Below are positions 17,680 through 28,300 of a DNA stretch of 64,000 bases, piece by piece (position 1 is the first letter of the stretch; each line of letters starts with the position of its first letter). The DNA comes from Dawidia cretensis. GTDB taxonomy: Bacteria > Bacteroidota > Bacteroidia > Cytophagales > Cyclobacteriaceae. The stretch covers positions 134,463 through 198,462 of the forward strand of contig NZ_JAHESE010000008.1 of the NCBI RefSeq assembly GCF_018598175.1. The letters are read 5' to 3'. The position numbers were made by a program, and so were the translations under genes. Under the pieces are notes generated by a model. The model was not told the DNA's origin and did no database searches. It saw only the letters and a program-made list of their open reading frames with translations.

Positions 17680-20600
17680 CACCGATCCTTTCTAAAGTGT
17701 ACATAGTTTTTAGGGTCTGTAGCAGCCTTACCACCATTGCTATTCACATAGTTTGTAACATTGTTCATTACGTTACTCCACAATTCATGCGCACCGGCAA
17801 AAATATCTTTGCTGCTCCAGTTATCAATCACACCATACGGCGTGTCTATACCCCGCGTAAAGAATGTATATGAACCATCGCCATTGTCAGTTATTCCGAA
17901 CTGCCGATGCCCTGCCAGCGGATGGCCGAAATCACCATTCTGATCGCTGTAAACCGGAGTAAAGACCCACGACATCGAATTCCCCTTAATGGTATAATTC
18001 GTAGCCATAACCGCCATGCCTTCCCGTACCATGTCAAAATCGGGCAGATCAGGATTCACCACAAATCTCATGATACTGGTCAATGGATTATCAGAAGCCC
18101 ACAACTCTGCTTCAGATCTTTTACTCGGGCCGAATTTTTCGGTTGCCGAAGCTCCCTTTTTAAAATCTGCAAAATTTGCTCGTATATGTTCAAAGACATC
18201 ACCCATGCTCATATTCGTTGGCATTTGACTTATCGTTACTGAATAATAATCGTAGCTCATTTCGTCGCCCGAAGCACGCGACATAGGCTGAGGCGTAACG
18301 GAATTTCCCCTAAAATTAGCTTGTACATACTGCGATGTAGGCGCTGTAAAACCAGCCATATCCTTCCAGGGAGCAGCGTCCTTTTTGGATTGAACAGTCT
18401 GCAGATTTTGTCCCGACAATGTCTTGTCTACTTCTCCGGTATTTAAGTCGACAGACTCCAGGCCTTCCAATTCGATCGCGCTGATGACCTTATTCTCACT
18501 AAATGCATACGGAGAATTCCAGGGATATTCGGGACTTAGCGGATCTAAGGAAAGAAATCTACCGATACGCGGATCGTGAATTCTATATTCGAAAGCATAA
18601 TTTCCGTTGAACTCATTATCTTGTTCCTGCCCCTGAAAACCATAGTTATATTTCTCTCGCTCATAACTTCTTCCCTCCATAGTAAGTCCGAAAGGGTAAT
18701 AATCTCGCTGCCGCACCACATCGGATAAGGTACTGTCGGCTGACACCCGGATGGCATCCGACAGTACGGCGAGAACATTACCTAATTGATTGGCTAACTC
18801 ATAACTCCGTTCCCCCAACGATAATGTACCACTCCGAATGCCGCCCTTATACACGCCAACCCGAGCCTGTGCATAAATAAATTGCTCACGAATGTTGCCA
18901 TTCCGGTAAATCGCCATAACATTTCCACTACCATCCGAAACATAATTTATAACGTAAGCGGTATCTGGGGTGATCACTCTTTTCTCTATTCTGTTGCCTC
19001 GTGGATTATATCTGAAGCTCACTATGACACTATCGATATTGGACCTGATTTCCCTAATCTTACCATGTGGCGTCCAACTAATCCGTAGTCCCTTGTTCTG
19101 GTCAGCGACCAAATTGCCCCTGGCATCGTACATAAACGTACCTTCATCCTCACCCAATACGTGAGCATAAAAATCGGTAGCTTCATGCGCACGAAAATCG
19201 GATTCAATGAAAATATTCTCAGACGCATTAACCTGCGCCGTACTTCCAGCGGCTGCATAAGCCGATCCCTTTATATATACATTGCGATAAAGTTTATAGT
19301 TGCTTATTATTTGTCCTGATTGGTACACGGTATCGCGGACTATCGGATTCACTTCTCCTAATTTGTTATTGCCTTTGTAGTACCGATACTGAAAGTCATC
19401 CATCGTCGCACCGGCGTCATCTTTTCTATTCAGGGTAAGCAAATTGCCGTTGGCGTCGTAACTGTAATCCTCGTCGTATGCGGAAGCCCCTGTACCACGC
19501 GCAGCAAAGCCGGATGACGCGTTGTAATTCACCAAACTACGGCTATGCACCAAACGATGAAGCTGGTCGTAGCCATAGATCATGGCCTGCATACCTTTCG
19601 CCTTACTATGATGAATCTCACCAATTTTCGTTAACTCAGTATTCATCCATGCGATGTTACCGTTATATAACCCGGTGTACCCCATCGTTTCCTGAAGACG
19701 CTGCCATAGCTTATCCCGGCCGTCGGCTTGTATAACCGATGCATTGATCGGCGTGTAATCACCCGGGTAGTAGCCCAACGCATAAGCAAAAGCATCTTTA
19801 CCCGCCGTGGAACCTGGAACGCCATCCCGGCCCGGATCCCCCGAAAAAGGCATGTTTACGCCTTTACCCCACCCTTGCAACGTGTAATAATAATCCTGAC
19901 CCTGAATACGATACTCGCCGAACTCAGTTCTGGCCAACGCGCCATGCTGATAATAGAGATACGCCGCATCTTTGTTCCAGATAAAACGATCAGTCGAGGT
20001 ATATACATTCGTTAACCGACTATCGGCATCATATTCATAACGGTGTGTAAATGCATCACTTTCTCCGTATTGATAGAAAATATAATTTACCTTACCGCTG
20101 ATCAAATCGTACGCGTAATCGATTCGTTTGTCCGACAAACCGGGAATAGACTGCAGCATTGCCTTTACGCTGCCATGAATATCATAGGTATAATACGTTC
20201 TGACCGTATCTTGCCTACCCTTTTCGATCATTTCAACATACGATACCCGTGTGCGCAAATTCTCCTGTAAAAAGGTGGCCTGTATTTTGTCCAGCTTAAA
20301 ATCATAATGTGTGCGGATAATATCCGTTAGCGTATACAACGACTGCGCCGGAAAATCCGGTGATTCCAGCGCTGTCAATAGCGTACTCAATCCCGCTGTC
20401 GTCTCTACCTCACCTACTTCTGTCGTACGCCCTTGCTCGTCGTATTTGATATACGAATATTTATTCTCCTTCTGCTGCTGCGCATTCCTCGACAATCTTA
20501 TTTGACCCTTCGCATCAAACCAGAATCGAGACTCTTTTGAGTCCGGCGAAAACTGCCAGATCACTTTATTTAGAGAACTGAATTGATACTTCATCGCCAG

Positions 20601-23600
20601 CGTATGCGCCGGTTCCGTACGATTACCCGCCAGGAACGCATCTACCTGCTGCGGCGTGAGCGGATGAACACCCTCCGGGGGCACCGTCTGAACAACATTA
20701 CCCGCCTGATCGTAATAATACAATGTGTAATGGTACTCCTTCGAACGATAGCTGTACGTAAACTTCTCACTCGCCGACGCCAAACAACGGCTATAATAAT
20801 TGTTCATGAAACGTGTAATCTCAGCATCATACAACTGCTGAATCGCTAACTCGATCAATATCGCATTCTCCGCAGCCGCGTTCTCCAGGCACTTCGTAAC
20901 CTCTTTATTCCAATCGACCGTATACTTAAACTTAACCGCCGTTGCGTTCGTCGTGTCGTAGTTTATACATACCGATTCACCTTCAAAGTCTATGACGTTG
21001 TCGCGCGGCGAGATCTTCCGCAAAACCATATCCCGGATGTTAATACCCTGATAGGTATTTGCCGTACACGACATCACCGACAAGTAGAAATACGTACTGG
21101 CTTCCGTCGGAACAAAAACAATACAGGTATCCCGGTAAACACCCGTATTGGTTAAATTACTCCCATGCCACACCTTATCCACCGAGACACTCTGACCGTC
21201 CACCAAAACACCATCCGGAAACTTCGCCCGGGGTAGGATACAATCCGCCGCTACTGCCGCGGCCGACATCCGACTGACGCTCCCCGTACTATCTTGCACG
21301 GCCGCCATGCGCGATGCCGTAACGTCTGAACCCGACGCATTGATAAACGACTTGCTCCGAGACAACTGAACATAAAAATTATCCACACGACCCGACGTAT
21401 ACGTCGTACCGTCCTGCTCCACTTTATACTTAAAGCACAACGCATACTTCGTCCCAACCTCCAGCGGCGTAGCGAAGCTACCACGCGCAGCCTCCGACGT
21501 TACGTTGCCAGGATAGGCCCAGATAAACATTCTCCCGGTATTGCCACCAACATCGGTGTTGGGTGTACCCGTCGCTACACCCCAGCCATTGTAACAGCCC
21601 GCGCTGATATCTGCAACACAGTTCGCCGAGCTGGCCGCCAACTGAGGGTTCACGATCTGGTTGTTACCCGAATCATCACCGGCACATTGGATCGGATCTT
21701 CCTGCGCCACGCTGCCAAGGGAACAACTGTAACGGCTCAATATGCCCTGGATCGCGATCAAATCAGCATGCACCCCGACGTCCGCTATCAATATTAGCCG
21801 GAACATGTTACGCGGTGTCGTATTAAAGTACGATTCCAGGTGCTGTGCCAATGACGTACTGTCTGCTGCACTAAATTTAACATTACAATTAAACGACAGG
21901 TTGCTCAACACCATCTCAACCTCGGCCTGACTGACAGGCCCGGTAGCACCATTATCGTCACCCCACTGGGCTATATCCTCCGGTGTCTGCGGCAGATCGT
22001 CATTCATTTTCAGCGCCTCCCGTGCGGCAGCACAGTTCTGGTACGCGCCGATCTCCAGCTTCGTCTTCCGTTTCGACTCCAGGTAAAAACTCTTATAAAG
22101 CGTCCAACGTTGCGCGCTCAACTCCTTTTGATACGCCTCGGCCGACATCCGGCTACGACGATCCATCAGATCCAGGTACAAGATGTGACGCCCGCTTGTA
22201 CTCGCATTACCTCGGGAATCTATATAGTACGCCGTATTGTTCGGATCGGTAACTTGCGCGATCGTGCCCCGATAGACACGTGTGCCGTCCTGAACCCCAT
22301 CGCCGTTAGCATCATACGCGATTGTTCCGACATAAATATCATTCAGCTTATTTTGCATGGACCCCTTAAATCCGGAGCCACTCAGCGCGCTGTTGTTAAA
22401 AAAGGGATCCAGATTAATAACATTCTGATACCCCTTCCCGACCGCGGCATCCCAGGTCGTAACACGGGCCAGCTGCTTCTCAAATACATCGCTCTCTTTA
22501 TTCTTTACACACAATTCATACTGGCAGTACAACGCGTGCTTGGTAATGCTATCCTGCGGTACTTCGTACGGTTCTTCACTCAAGTCAGCGTAGCGATCGC
22601 GATAATGCTGGATGATCTGCTGGTAAATATTCTCACAGTCCATCGCCGTCACCTCTTCGATCGCCTCGTTCACCGCGCTGTCACCCGCTGGGCAGCTTGT
22701 ACAAATAGCACAAGACGCCGAATCGATCTTGTAGCTGTCGTGAATAAGCTGCATCTTATCAAACAACGCCGCGTCCTGCGACACGATATTGATCATCTCA
22801 TCATAGCTCAATTCCCGGGGAATGAGCTTCTTAATAACCGTATAATCACCGATATCGCCCAGGCCCAGCGTAAACGAAATCGGCACGGCCAACGGATTGG
22901 CACAATCGGCAGCTGAAAGGTTGTGTCGTTCATAGCTAAGTCCCGTGGCAGAAGCATTGCCTGCCACAGACGCCAGGTTTACCAGCGCCCCCTCCGGATC
23001 AGTAAGGGTAAACACAAAATCAAAGGTGCAGGTCTGACACCCCAAAGGCCCCATATCGGTACCCAGGGCCGATAGATCATACCGGAACGTGTAGTTTGTA
23101 TTGGGAACAGCATTTAAGATCTTATGGCTGGTATAGCTAATGCCGTCAACGCGACGGTTCTTGCTGCTGATATCCACCGTAATGGGATCTGTACCCAGGG
23201 CCTTGTAACTGGCCAGGCTCTCCACGTTCGAAGGACTATCGCCGGCCAAGGCCGAGGCAACTACATGATCCTCCTGATCCAGATAGGAAACACTTACCTG
23301 ACCGTTTGGATCCACGGCAAGTGTCTTGTTATAATGGCCGGCCACGCCCGCATTGCTGCCAAACAAACGTATCAATTCCGAGGGCGCAGCCTCTCCATAA
23401 TTAAACCGCGTGGCGTGGTTCCCATCAATACGGAATGCTTCCCCAACGCGGGATTGCCGGCTAACCTGGTTGATACCGTCCCGGGTATATTCTTTCTGTG
23501 TGTACACATAACCATGGCCGTCAGCTATGTAATCCCGATGTATACCACCCAGATCATTAGAAGAAGAATAATACTTTCCCGCACCGGCCTGATTGGACAA

Positions 23601-24797
23601 CGTGCTGTTCGTTGTCCTGTAATTGTCGTAATGAAATTTTTCTCGGATACCGGAAGTATTCGATGAAACGGTGGGATCAATAGGTTGAAATATATGAAAT
23701 CCAGACTTATACTGCAGTGATGTCGTAGAAGAAGGGACAATCATGGTCTCCACAGACTTCCTTCCCTCGAAGTCGTAGAGAAACTCGCCTACTAACGTAA
23801 CCTGGGCTGTACTCAGACTGGTTTGAATTTGACGGCTTCGTGACGTACCATCCAGATAATTCATAATCTTCTTATATCTCCCTCCTTCTGCAAAAACGGT
23901 TTGACTAAACCAATTTTTCTGAAGCTGATGATTCAAGACCACAGCCGCCGAACCGCTGCCATAAAACCAATGACCCGGTATACGATGATCCGGAAACTGC
24001 GGATTGTACCCTACCGCACGTACCCGATACCACACGCGCCCTTTCGGATAATATGTCTGATGTGTATAGTACTGACCCGCCGTTGTAATGCGAACCGACC
24101 GTTTAAAGGCAAAAGCCTGCGCGGCCGAGTCTGTAAAATTATCGTGATCATCGATAAACACCCACTCGACATCGTACGCCATGGCGCCCGCCCCGGCATA
24201 CGTCCAGCTTACTGTGGTGTTACCGCTTGCGTAAGCATAATTCAACGCCAGCGATGCGGTAGGATTAAAAACGTCTTCCAGTTGCTTGTACAACAGCACC
24301 TTCAGATAAATATTATCCTGCGGCACTGCCCCCTGTAACGTTTTACGTTTAACAAGGAAACGATAGTCCTCATCACACGAGATCAACGCATCATAAAAAT
24401 GTGTCGCGATAAATGTCTGCGTAGGCATATCCACCTGAAGTGTTATCTTACGCAACGTATCTTCATCATGGAGTAAAACGACCTCCACTGCGGAAGTCCA
24501 AAGTTCAGCCGTATTCCGATCGCCCAGATCATAATACAATTGAAAGCCGGCATAATATTGGCCGGTCAGGCAGGGCGGCGCATTAAATATCTCCTCCGTC
24601 GCACCTTGCGCCAGACCGCTCAGCACGAACTGACGTTCTGTTAACGGAAGCGGAACATTACCTGTACGTTTTATTTTAACCGCTTCAGGGATGGTATCGC
24701 GTAGAACACCCGCAACAGCATAAACATCATGCTGTAGCCAAAGCATGGCAAACAGCACACCAGTCGTGACAATCCAACCGAATGATATATTTTTCAT
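17679..24797 (-). CDS. RHS-repeat polymorphic toxin-like protein 1 (RHS1)
   Basis: The 2372-residue protein has a Sec signal peptide (MKNISFGWIVTTGVLFAMLW) and no T9SS tail. Residues about 35-290 are a beta-rich N-terminal region. The middle (552-1507) is the part identical to RHS2, with Cys clusters (GCQTC, CAICTSC). YD/RHS repeats follow (YDANGNLLTL, FMYDARGNLVADQNKG, SFRYNPRGNRIEKR). The RHS-associated core ends near residue 2114 with DPRIGRFLSLDPLSPEYPWN and ENKVISAIELEGLE. The last 258 residues (2115-2372) are a variable tip of unknown family. Its most conserved-looking part is GHPLAGHRQFG...GDGSYTFFTRGIDTPYG, with H2292, H2297 and R2298. RHS cores fold into a hollow shell that holds the tip. 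Toxicity of the tip is inferred from architecture and from the overlapping downstream gene. Confidence 0.92.
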   Translation of the reverse strand: MKNISFGWIVTTGVLFAMLWLQHDVYAVAGVLRDTIPEAVKIKRTGNVPLPLTERQFVLSGLAQGATEEIFNAPPCLTGQYYAGFQLYYDLGDRNTAELWTSAVEVVLLHDEDTLRKITLQVDMPTQTFIATHFYDALISCDEDYRFLVKRKTLQGAVPQDNIYLKVLLYKQLEDVFNPTASLALNYAYASGNTTVSWTYAGAGAMAYDVEWVFIDDHDNFTDSAAQAFAFKRSVRITTAGQYYTHQTYYPKGRVWYRVRAVGYNPQFPDHRIPGHWFYGSGSAAVVLNHQLQKNWFSQTVFAEGGRYKKIMNYLDGTSRSRQIQTSLSTAQVTLVGEFLYDFEGRKSVETMIVPSSTTSLQYKSGFHIFQPIDPTVSSNTSGIREKFHYDNYRTTNSTLSNQAGAGKYYSSSNDLGGIHRDYIADGHGYVYTQKEYTRDGINQVSRQSRVGEAFRIDGNHATRFNYGEAAPSELIRLFGSNAGVAGHYNKTLAVDPNGQVSVSYLDQEDHVVASALAGDSPSNVESLASYKALGTDPITVDISSKNRRVDGISYTSHKILNAVPNTNYTFRYDLSALGTDMGPLGCQTCTFDFVFTLTDPEGALVNLASVAGNASATGLSYERHNLSAADCANPLAVPISFTLGLGDIGDYTVIKKLIPRELSYDEMINIVSQDAALFDKMQLIHDSYKIDSASCAICTSCPAGDSAVNEAIEEVTAMDCENIYQQIIQHYRDRYADLSEEPYEVPQDSITKHALYCQYELCVKNKESDVFEKQLARVTTWDAAVGKGYQNVINLDPFFNNSALSGSGFKGSMQNKLNDIYVGTIAYDANGDGVQDGTRVYRGTIAQVTDPNNTAYYIDSRGNASTSGRHILYLDLMDRRSRMSAEAYQKELSAQRWTLYKSFYLESKRKTKLEIGAYQNCAAAREALKMNDDLPQTPEDIAQWGDDNGATGPVSQAEVEMVLSNLSFNCNVKFSAADSTSLAQHLESYFNTTPRNMFRLILIADVGVHADLIAIQGILSRYSCSLGSVAQEDPIQCAGDDSGNNQIVNPQLAASSANCVADISAGCYNGWGVATGTPNTDVGGNTGRMFIWAYPGNVTSEAARGSFATPLEVGTKYALCFKYKVEQDGTTYTSGRVDNFYVQLSRSKSFINASGSDVTASRMAAVQDSTGSVSRMSAAAVAADCILPRAKFPDGVLVDGQSVSVDKVWHGSNLTNTGVYRDTCIVFVPTEASTYFYLSVMSCTANTYQGINIRDMVLRKISPRDNVIDFEGESVCINYDTTNATAVKFKYTVDWNKEVTKCLENAAAENAILIELAIQQLYDAEITRFMNNYYSRCLASASEKFTYSYRSKEYHYTLYYYDQAGNVVQTVPPEGVHPLTPQQVDAFLAGNRTEPAHTLAMKYQFSSLNKVIWQFSPDSKESRFWFDAKGQIRLSRNAQQQKENKYSYIKYDEQGRTTEVGEVETTAGLSTLLTALESPDFPAQSLYTLTDIIRTHYDFKLDKIQATFLQENLRTRVSYVEMIEKGRQDTVRTYYTYDIHGSVKAMLQSIPGLSDKRIDYAYDLISGKVNYIFYQYGESDAFTHRYEYDADSRLTNVYTSTDRFIWNKDAAYLYYQHGALARTEFGEYRIQGQDYYYTLQGWGKGVNMPFSGDPGRDGVPGSTAGKDAFAYALGYYPGDYTPINASVIQADGRDKLWQRLQETMGYTGLYNGNIAWMNTELTKIGEIHHSKAKGMQAMIYGYDQLHRLVHSRSLVNYNASSGFAARGTGASAYDEDYSYDANGNLLTLNRKDDAGATMDDFQYRYYKGNNKLGEVNPIVRDTVYQSGQIISNYKLYRNVYIKGSAYAAAGSTAQVNASENIFIESDFRAHEATDFYAHVLGEDEGTFMYDARGNLVADQNKGLRISWTPHGKIREIRSNIDSVIVSFRYNPRGNRIEKRVITPDTAYVINYVSDGSGNVMAIYRNGNIREQFIYAQARVGVYKGGIRSGTLSLGERSYELANQLGNVLAVLSDAIRVSADSTLSDVVRQRDYYPFGLTMEGRSYEREKYNYGFQGQEQDNEFNGNYAFEYRIHDPRIGRFLSLDPLSPEYPWNSPYAFSENKVISAIELEGLESVDLNTGEVDKTLSGQNLQTVQSKKDAAPWKDMAGFTAPTSQYVQANFRGNSVTPQPMSRASGDEMSYDYYSVTISQMPTNMSMGDVFEHIRANFADFKKGASATEKFGPSKRSEAELWASDNPLTSIMRFVVNPDLPDFDMVREGMAVMATNYTIKGNSMSWVFTPVYSDQNGDFGHPLAGHRQFGITDNGDGSYTFFTRGIDTPYGVIDNWSSKDIFAGAHELWSNVMNNVTNYVNSNGGKAATDPKNYVHFRKDR
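20277..23143. repeat. Direct repeat copy A inside RHS1 (2867 bp)
   Basis: This tract matches 27753-30619 at a constant offset of 7476 bp, and I saw no mismatch on reading both. The nearest differences are at 20276 (T here, C in the other copy) and 23144 (C here, G in the other). Outside this stretch the two genes differ at many sites while keeping the same offset. It encodes RHS1 residues about 552-1507. Confidence 0.93.
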
Positions 24798-24850
24798 AAC
24801 GTTTCAATACCCGGCAATTGGCTTTACATTCCCGCAACAATTCAATTTCT

Positions 24851-25303
24851 TTACAAGAAATATTTCCTGTTATTCCTGCCACCCATTCCTACATCCTGCG
24901 CAGACTTTATAATACCCATGCGCTTCAGTAAAAAGCTCCAGGGAGTAACCGCTACGACAAAAAGAACAAAAAATCCTATCGCTATCCTGGAAGACTTTCT
25001 AATCTCCCATTTAGAAAAAACAGCCCCCGATTTGGAAAGGTATAGGTCAGGGTATTGCTGTTTTGAAATTAAATCGTACTCTTTCCTGGAAATGCTTATC
25101 GTTTGCTCCTGATTGTTATAACTAAAAGTCATTTCATAATAATTGCTTCTGCCTCCCTTAATTTTTCTATCAACATATACATACGAAATAGGTTTATTAC
25201 CGTCAATCGAACCGCTGAAATCTAAATACTGAATGAAATAAGTACCCACAAAACCAAGGTATAAGACACCCAACACCAGCTTAGCAATACTACTTTTGCT
25301 CAT
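24851..25303 (-). CDS. Membrane protein downstream of RHS2, candidate immunity protein
   Basis: This 150-residue protein has an N-terminal helix (KLVLGVLYLGFVGTYFIQYL), a beta-rich middle of about 80 residues (YVYVDRKIKGG, YYEMTFSYNNQEQTISISRK), and a second helix (IAIGFFVLFVVAVTPWSFLL). I chose the ATG at 25303, which overlaps the RHS2 stop by 14 nt. A longer frame opens at 25381 but its first 26 residues are very basic and lie wholly inside the RHS2 coding end. The middle faintly recalls DUF3592-type proteins; I would not name it on that. Its place after RHS2 matches an immunity gene, and like the gene after RHS1 it is a membrane protein of unknown family. The two are not similar to each other. 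Confidence 0.68.
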   Translation of the reverse strand: MSKSSIAKLVLGVLYLGFVGTYFIQYLDFSGSIDGNKPISYVYVDRKIKGGRSNYYEMTFSYNNQEQTISISRKEYDLISKQQYPDLYLSKSGAVFSKWEIRKSSRIAIGFFVLFVVAVTPWSFLLKRMGIIKSAQDVGMGGRNNRKYFL

Positions 25304-28300
25304 CCGTCTGTTTTTTATCTGCCGGCTCTTTTTTCGTCGCTTTCTCCGCATTATTGGCAAGAGTCTTTGCCTGAGTTTCATTGGCTATCTTTCCTGCATT
25401 ATTCAATTTCTTCAGCGCTTTGGAAGTTTTCAATTGAGCTGCCGCTTCCTTTTCGGCCTTTTGGACCAGCCTTTTGATTGGCCTTCTACGCGCGGCCAGG
25501 TCCTCAGCCCTTCGGGTAGCAGCGCTTGCATTTCTGCCTGCTTGCTCAGATGCCTCGTTAAACACTTTTGTTTTTATCAAACTTCCCATTCCAACTTCTG
25601 TTAAGGCCCCAGCCAGTAGACTTGTTAAATCAAATTCTTCATCCTTGAAATATACCTTCAGAGAACTTTCAAGGGCGGCTATGCCTACCTCCAATAGCTT
25701 GGCTACAATCTTTTGATTAATCGGCTTCCGTATCCATGATACAAATTTCGTAATCCCTCCGTCAATTGCGCCGGAAGCTGCCCCGAAACCAGCCGCAACA
25801 CCTATATCAATAGCGTCACCCCATCCCAGATCACGATTGGCATCCACAAAAGACATACCATCAAACATCATTTTAGAACCAATGATACCCGCATACTCGG
25901 TAAATGCGGCTAAAATGGCACCCATAATAGGATTGTCTCCCTTCGGGTCGCTGATAAAAATCGGACTATTCCGGTTTACCGCATAACCACTTTCCCATTC
26001 AACAGGCTTCGGATCCAAATTCCATCGCCGTCCTATCCTGCTGTCATACTCCCAAAACTCTGCGGTATAATGCCCACTCCCAAACTCCTCCACCTTCTCC
26101 TGGCTGTTAAAGCCATACAGATATCCCTCGGATGTACGGTATGTCCTGCCATCCATGCCTAATCCAAATGCATAGTAGTCAGTCTGCGCTATAACATGCG
26201 CCCAGGTACTATCGCTTGCCATCCCGATACCGTCGCTGATCACCGACAGCACGTTACCCACGTGGTTGGTCAACTCATAGCTACGCTCTCCCAACGACAA
26301 GGACCCGCTCGCCGTTTTCCCTTTATACGCACCAATCCTGGTCTTGCCGTAAATAAACCGCTCGTGAATCGTAGTATCCCGGTAGATCGCCATCACGTTT
26401 CCATCCGTATCACGTATATAATTCATCCGATACGTCGTATCGGGCGTAACAACACGCTTCTCTATCCGATTACCCAACGCGTCATAACGAAAGCTCACCA
26501 CCACACTATCTATTTTCGACCGGATCTCCCGTAATTTGCCATACACTGTCCAACTGAGCCGCAAGCCCTTGTCCTGATCGGCTGCGAGGTTACCCTTGCC
26601 GTCGTACATAAACGTACCTTCATCTTCGCCTAAAACGTGCGCATAAAAGTCTGAGCCATCGGGTGCCCGGAAGTCAGGACTAACAAAAATATTCTCGGAA
26701 GCGTTGAGTTGAACCGTACTTCCCGCCGCCACGTACGCCGTGCCGCCGATAGTAATATTTCGATAAAGCTTATGGTTTGTAATAATCGCACCCGATTGGT
26801 AGGTGGTATCGCGGACTACCGGCGTAACTTCACGAAGCTTATTGGTGCCTCGGTAGTAGCGGTAGGTAAAATCATCCTGCACCGCGCCCAACGCATTCAT
26901 CCGCTTTAACGTAAGCAAATTGCCGTTGGCATCGTAGCTGTAATCCTCGTCGTAGGCGGAAGCCCCCGTACCCCGGGCCGCAAAACCAGACGACGCATTG
27001 TAATTCACCAAACTCCGGTTCTGCACCAAACGGTGAAGCTGGTCATACTTATACAGCATGGCCTGCATACCTTTCGCTTTGCTTCCCCCAACCGCACCGA
27101 CTTTAGTCAGGTCGGTCGTCATCCATGCGATGTTACCGTTATACAACCCGGTGTACCCCATCGTTTCCTGAAGACGCTGCCACAGCTTATCCCGGCCATC
27201 GGCGTGTGTAACCGATGCGTTGATCGGCGCGTAATCGCCCTGGTAATAACCTACAGCATACGCGAAAACATCCTTGCCCACGGATGACCCCGAAAAGCCG
27301 TCCTTGCCTGGGTCACCGGTGTAGGGCATATTCACACCCTTTACCAAACCCTGTAAGGTGTAATAGTAGTCCTGACCTTGAACACGGTATTGACCAAGCT
27401 CAGCCCGGGCTAACGGACCGTGATGATAATAACGATAGGCTGCCTCCCGGTTCCAGATAAACCGATCCGTCGACGTATAGACCTCCGCCAGCCGGTTGTC
27501 CTCGTCATACACATACTGATGCGCCAATTGATCTGCTTTTCCGTACTGATAGAAGATATAATTGACATTCCCGCTGATCAGATCGTACGCGTAATCGATT
27601 CGTTTGTCGGACAAACCGGGAAGAGACTGCAGCATTGCCTTTACGCTGCCATGAATATCATAGGTATAATACGTTCTGACCGTATCTTGCCTGCCCTTTT
27701 CGATCATTTCAACATACGATACCCGTGTGCGCAAATTCTCCTGTAAAAAGGCGGCCTGTATTTTGTCCAGCTTAAAATCATAATGTGTGCGGATAATATC
27801 CGTTAGCGTATACAACGACTGCGCCGGAAAATCCGGTGATTCCAGCGCTGTCAATAGCGTACTCAATCCCGCTGTCGTCTCTACCTCACCTACTTCTGTC
27901 GTACGCCCTTGCTCGTCGTATTTGATATACGAATATTTATTCTCCTTCTGCTGCTGCGCATTCCTCGACAATCTTATTTGACCCTTCGCATCAAACCAGA
28001 ATCGAGACTCTTTTGAGTCCGGCGAAAACTGCCAGATCACTTTATTTAGAGAACTGAATTGATACTTCATCGCCAGCGTATGCGCCGGTTCCGTACGATT
28101 ACCCGCCAGGAACGCATCTACCTGCTGCGGCGTGAGCGGATGAACACCCTCCGGGGGCACCGTCTGAACAACATTACCCGCCTGATCGTAATAATACAAT
28201 GTGTAATGGTACTCCTTCGAACGATAGCTGTACGTAAACTTCTCACTCGCCGACGCCAAACAACGGCTATAATAATTGTTCATGAAACGTGTAATCTCAG

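Noticed and set aside
22110-22916. 268-codon plus-strand frame inside RHS1, and the same frame at 29586-30392 inside RHS2
   Set aside because: It is antisense to the RHS coding frame, has no family features, and is identical in both places only because it lies in the converted tract.
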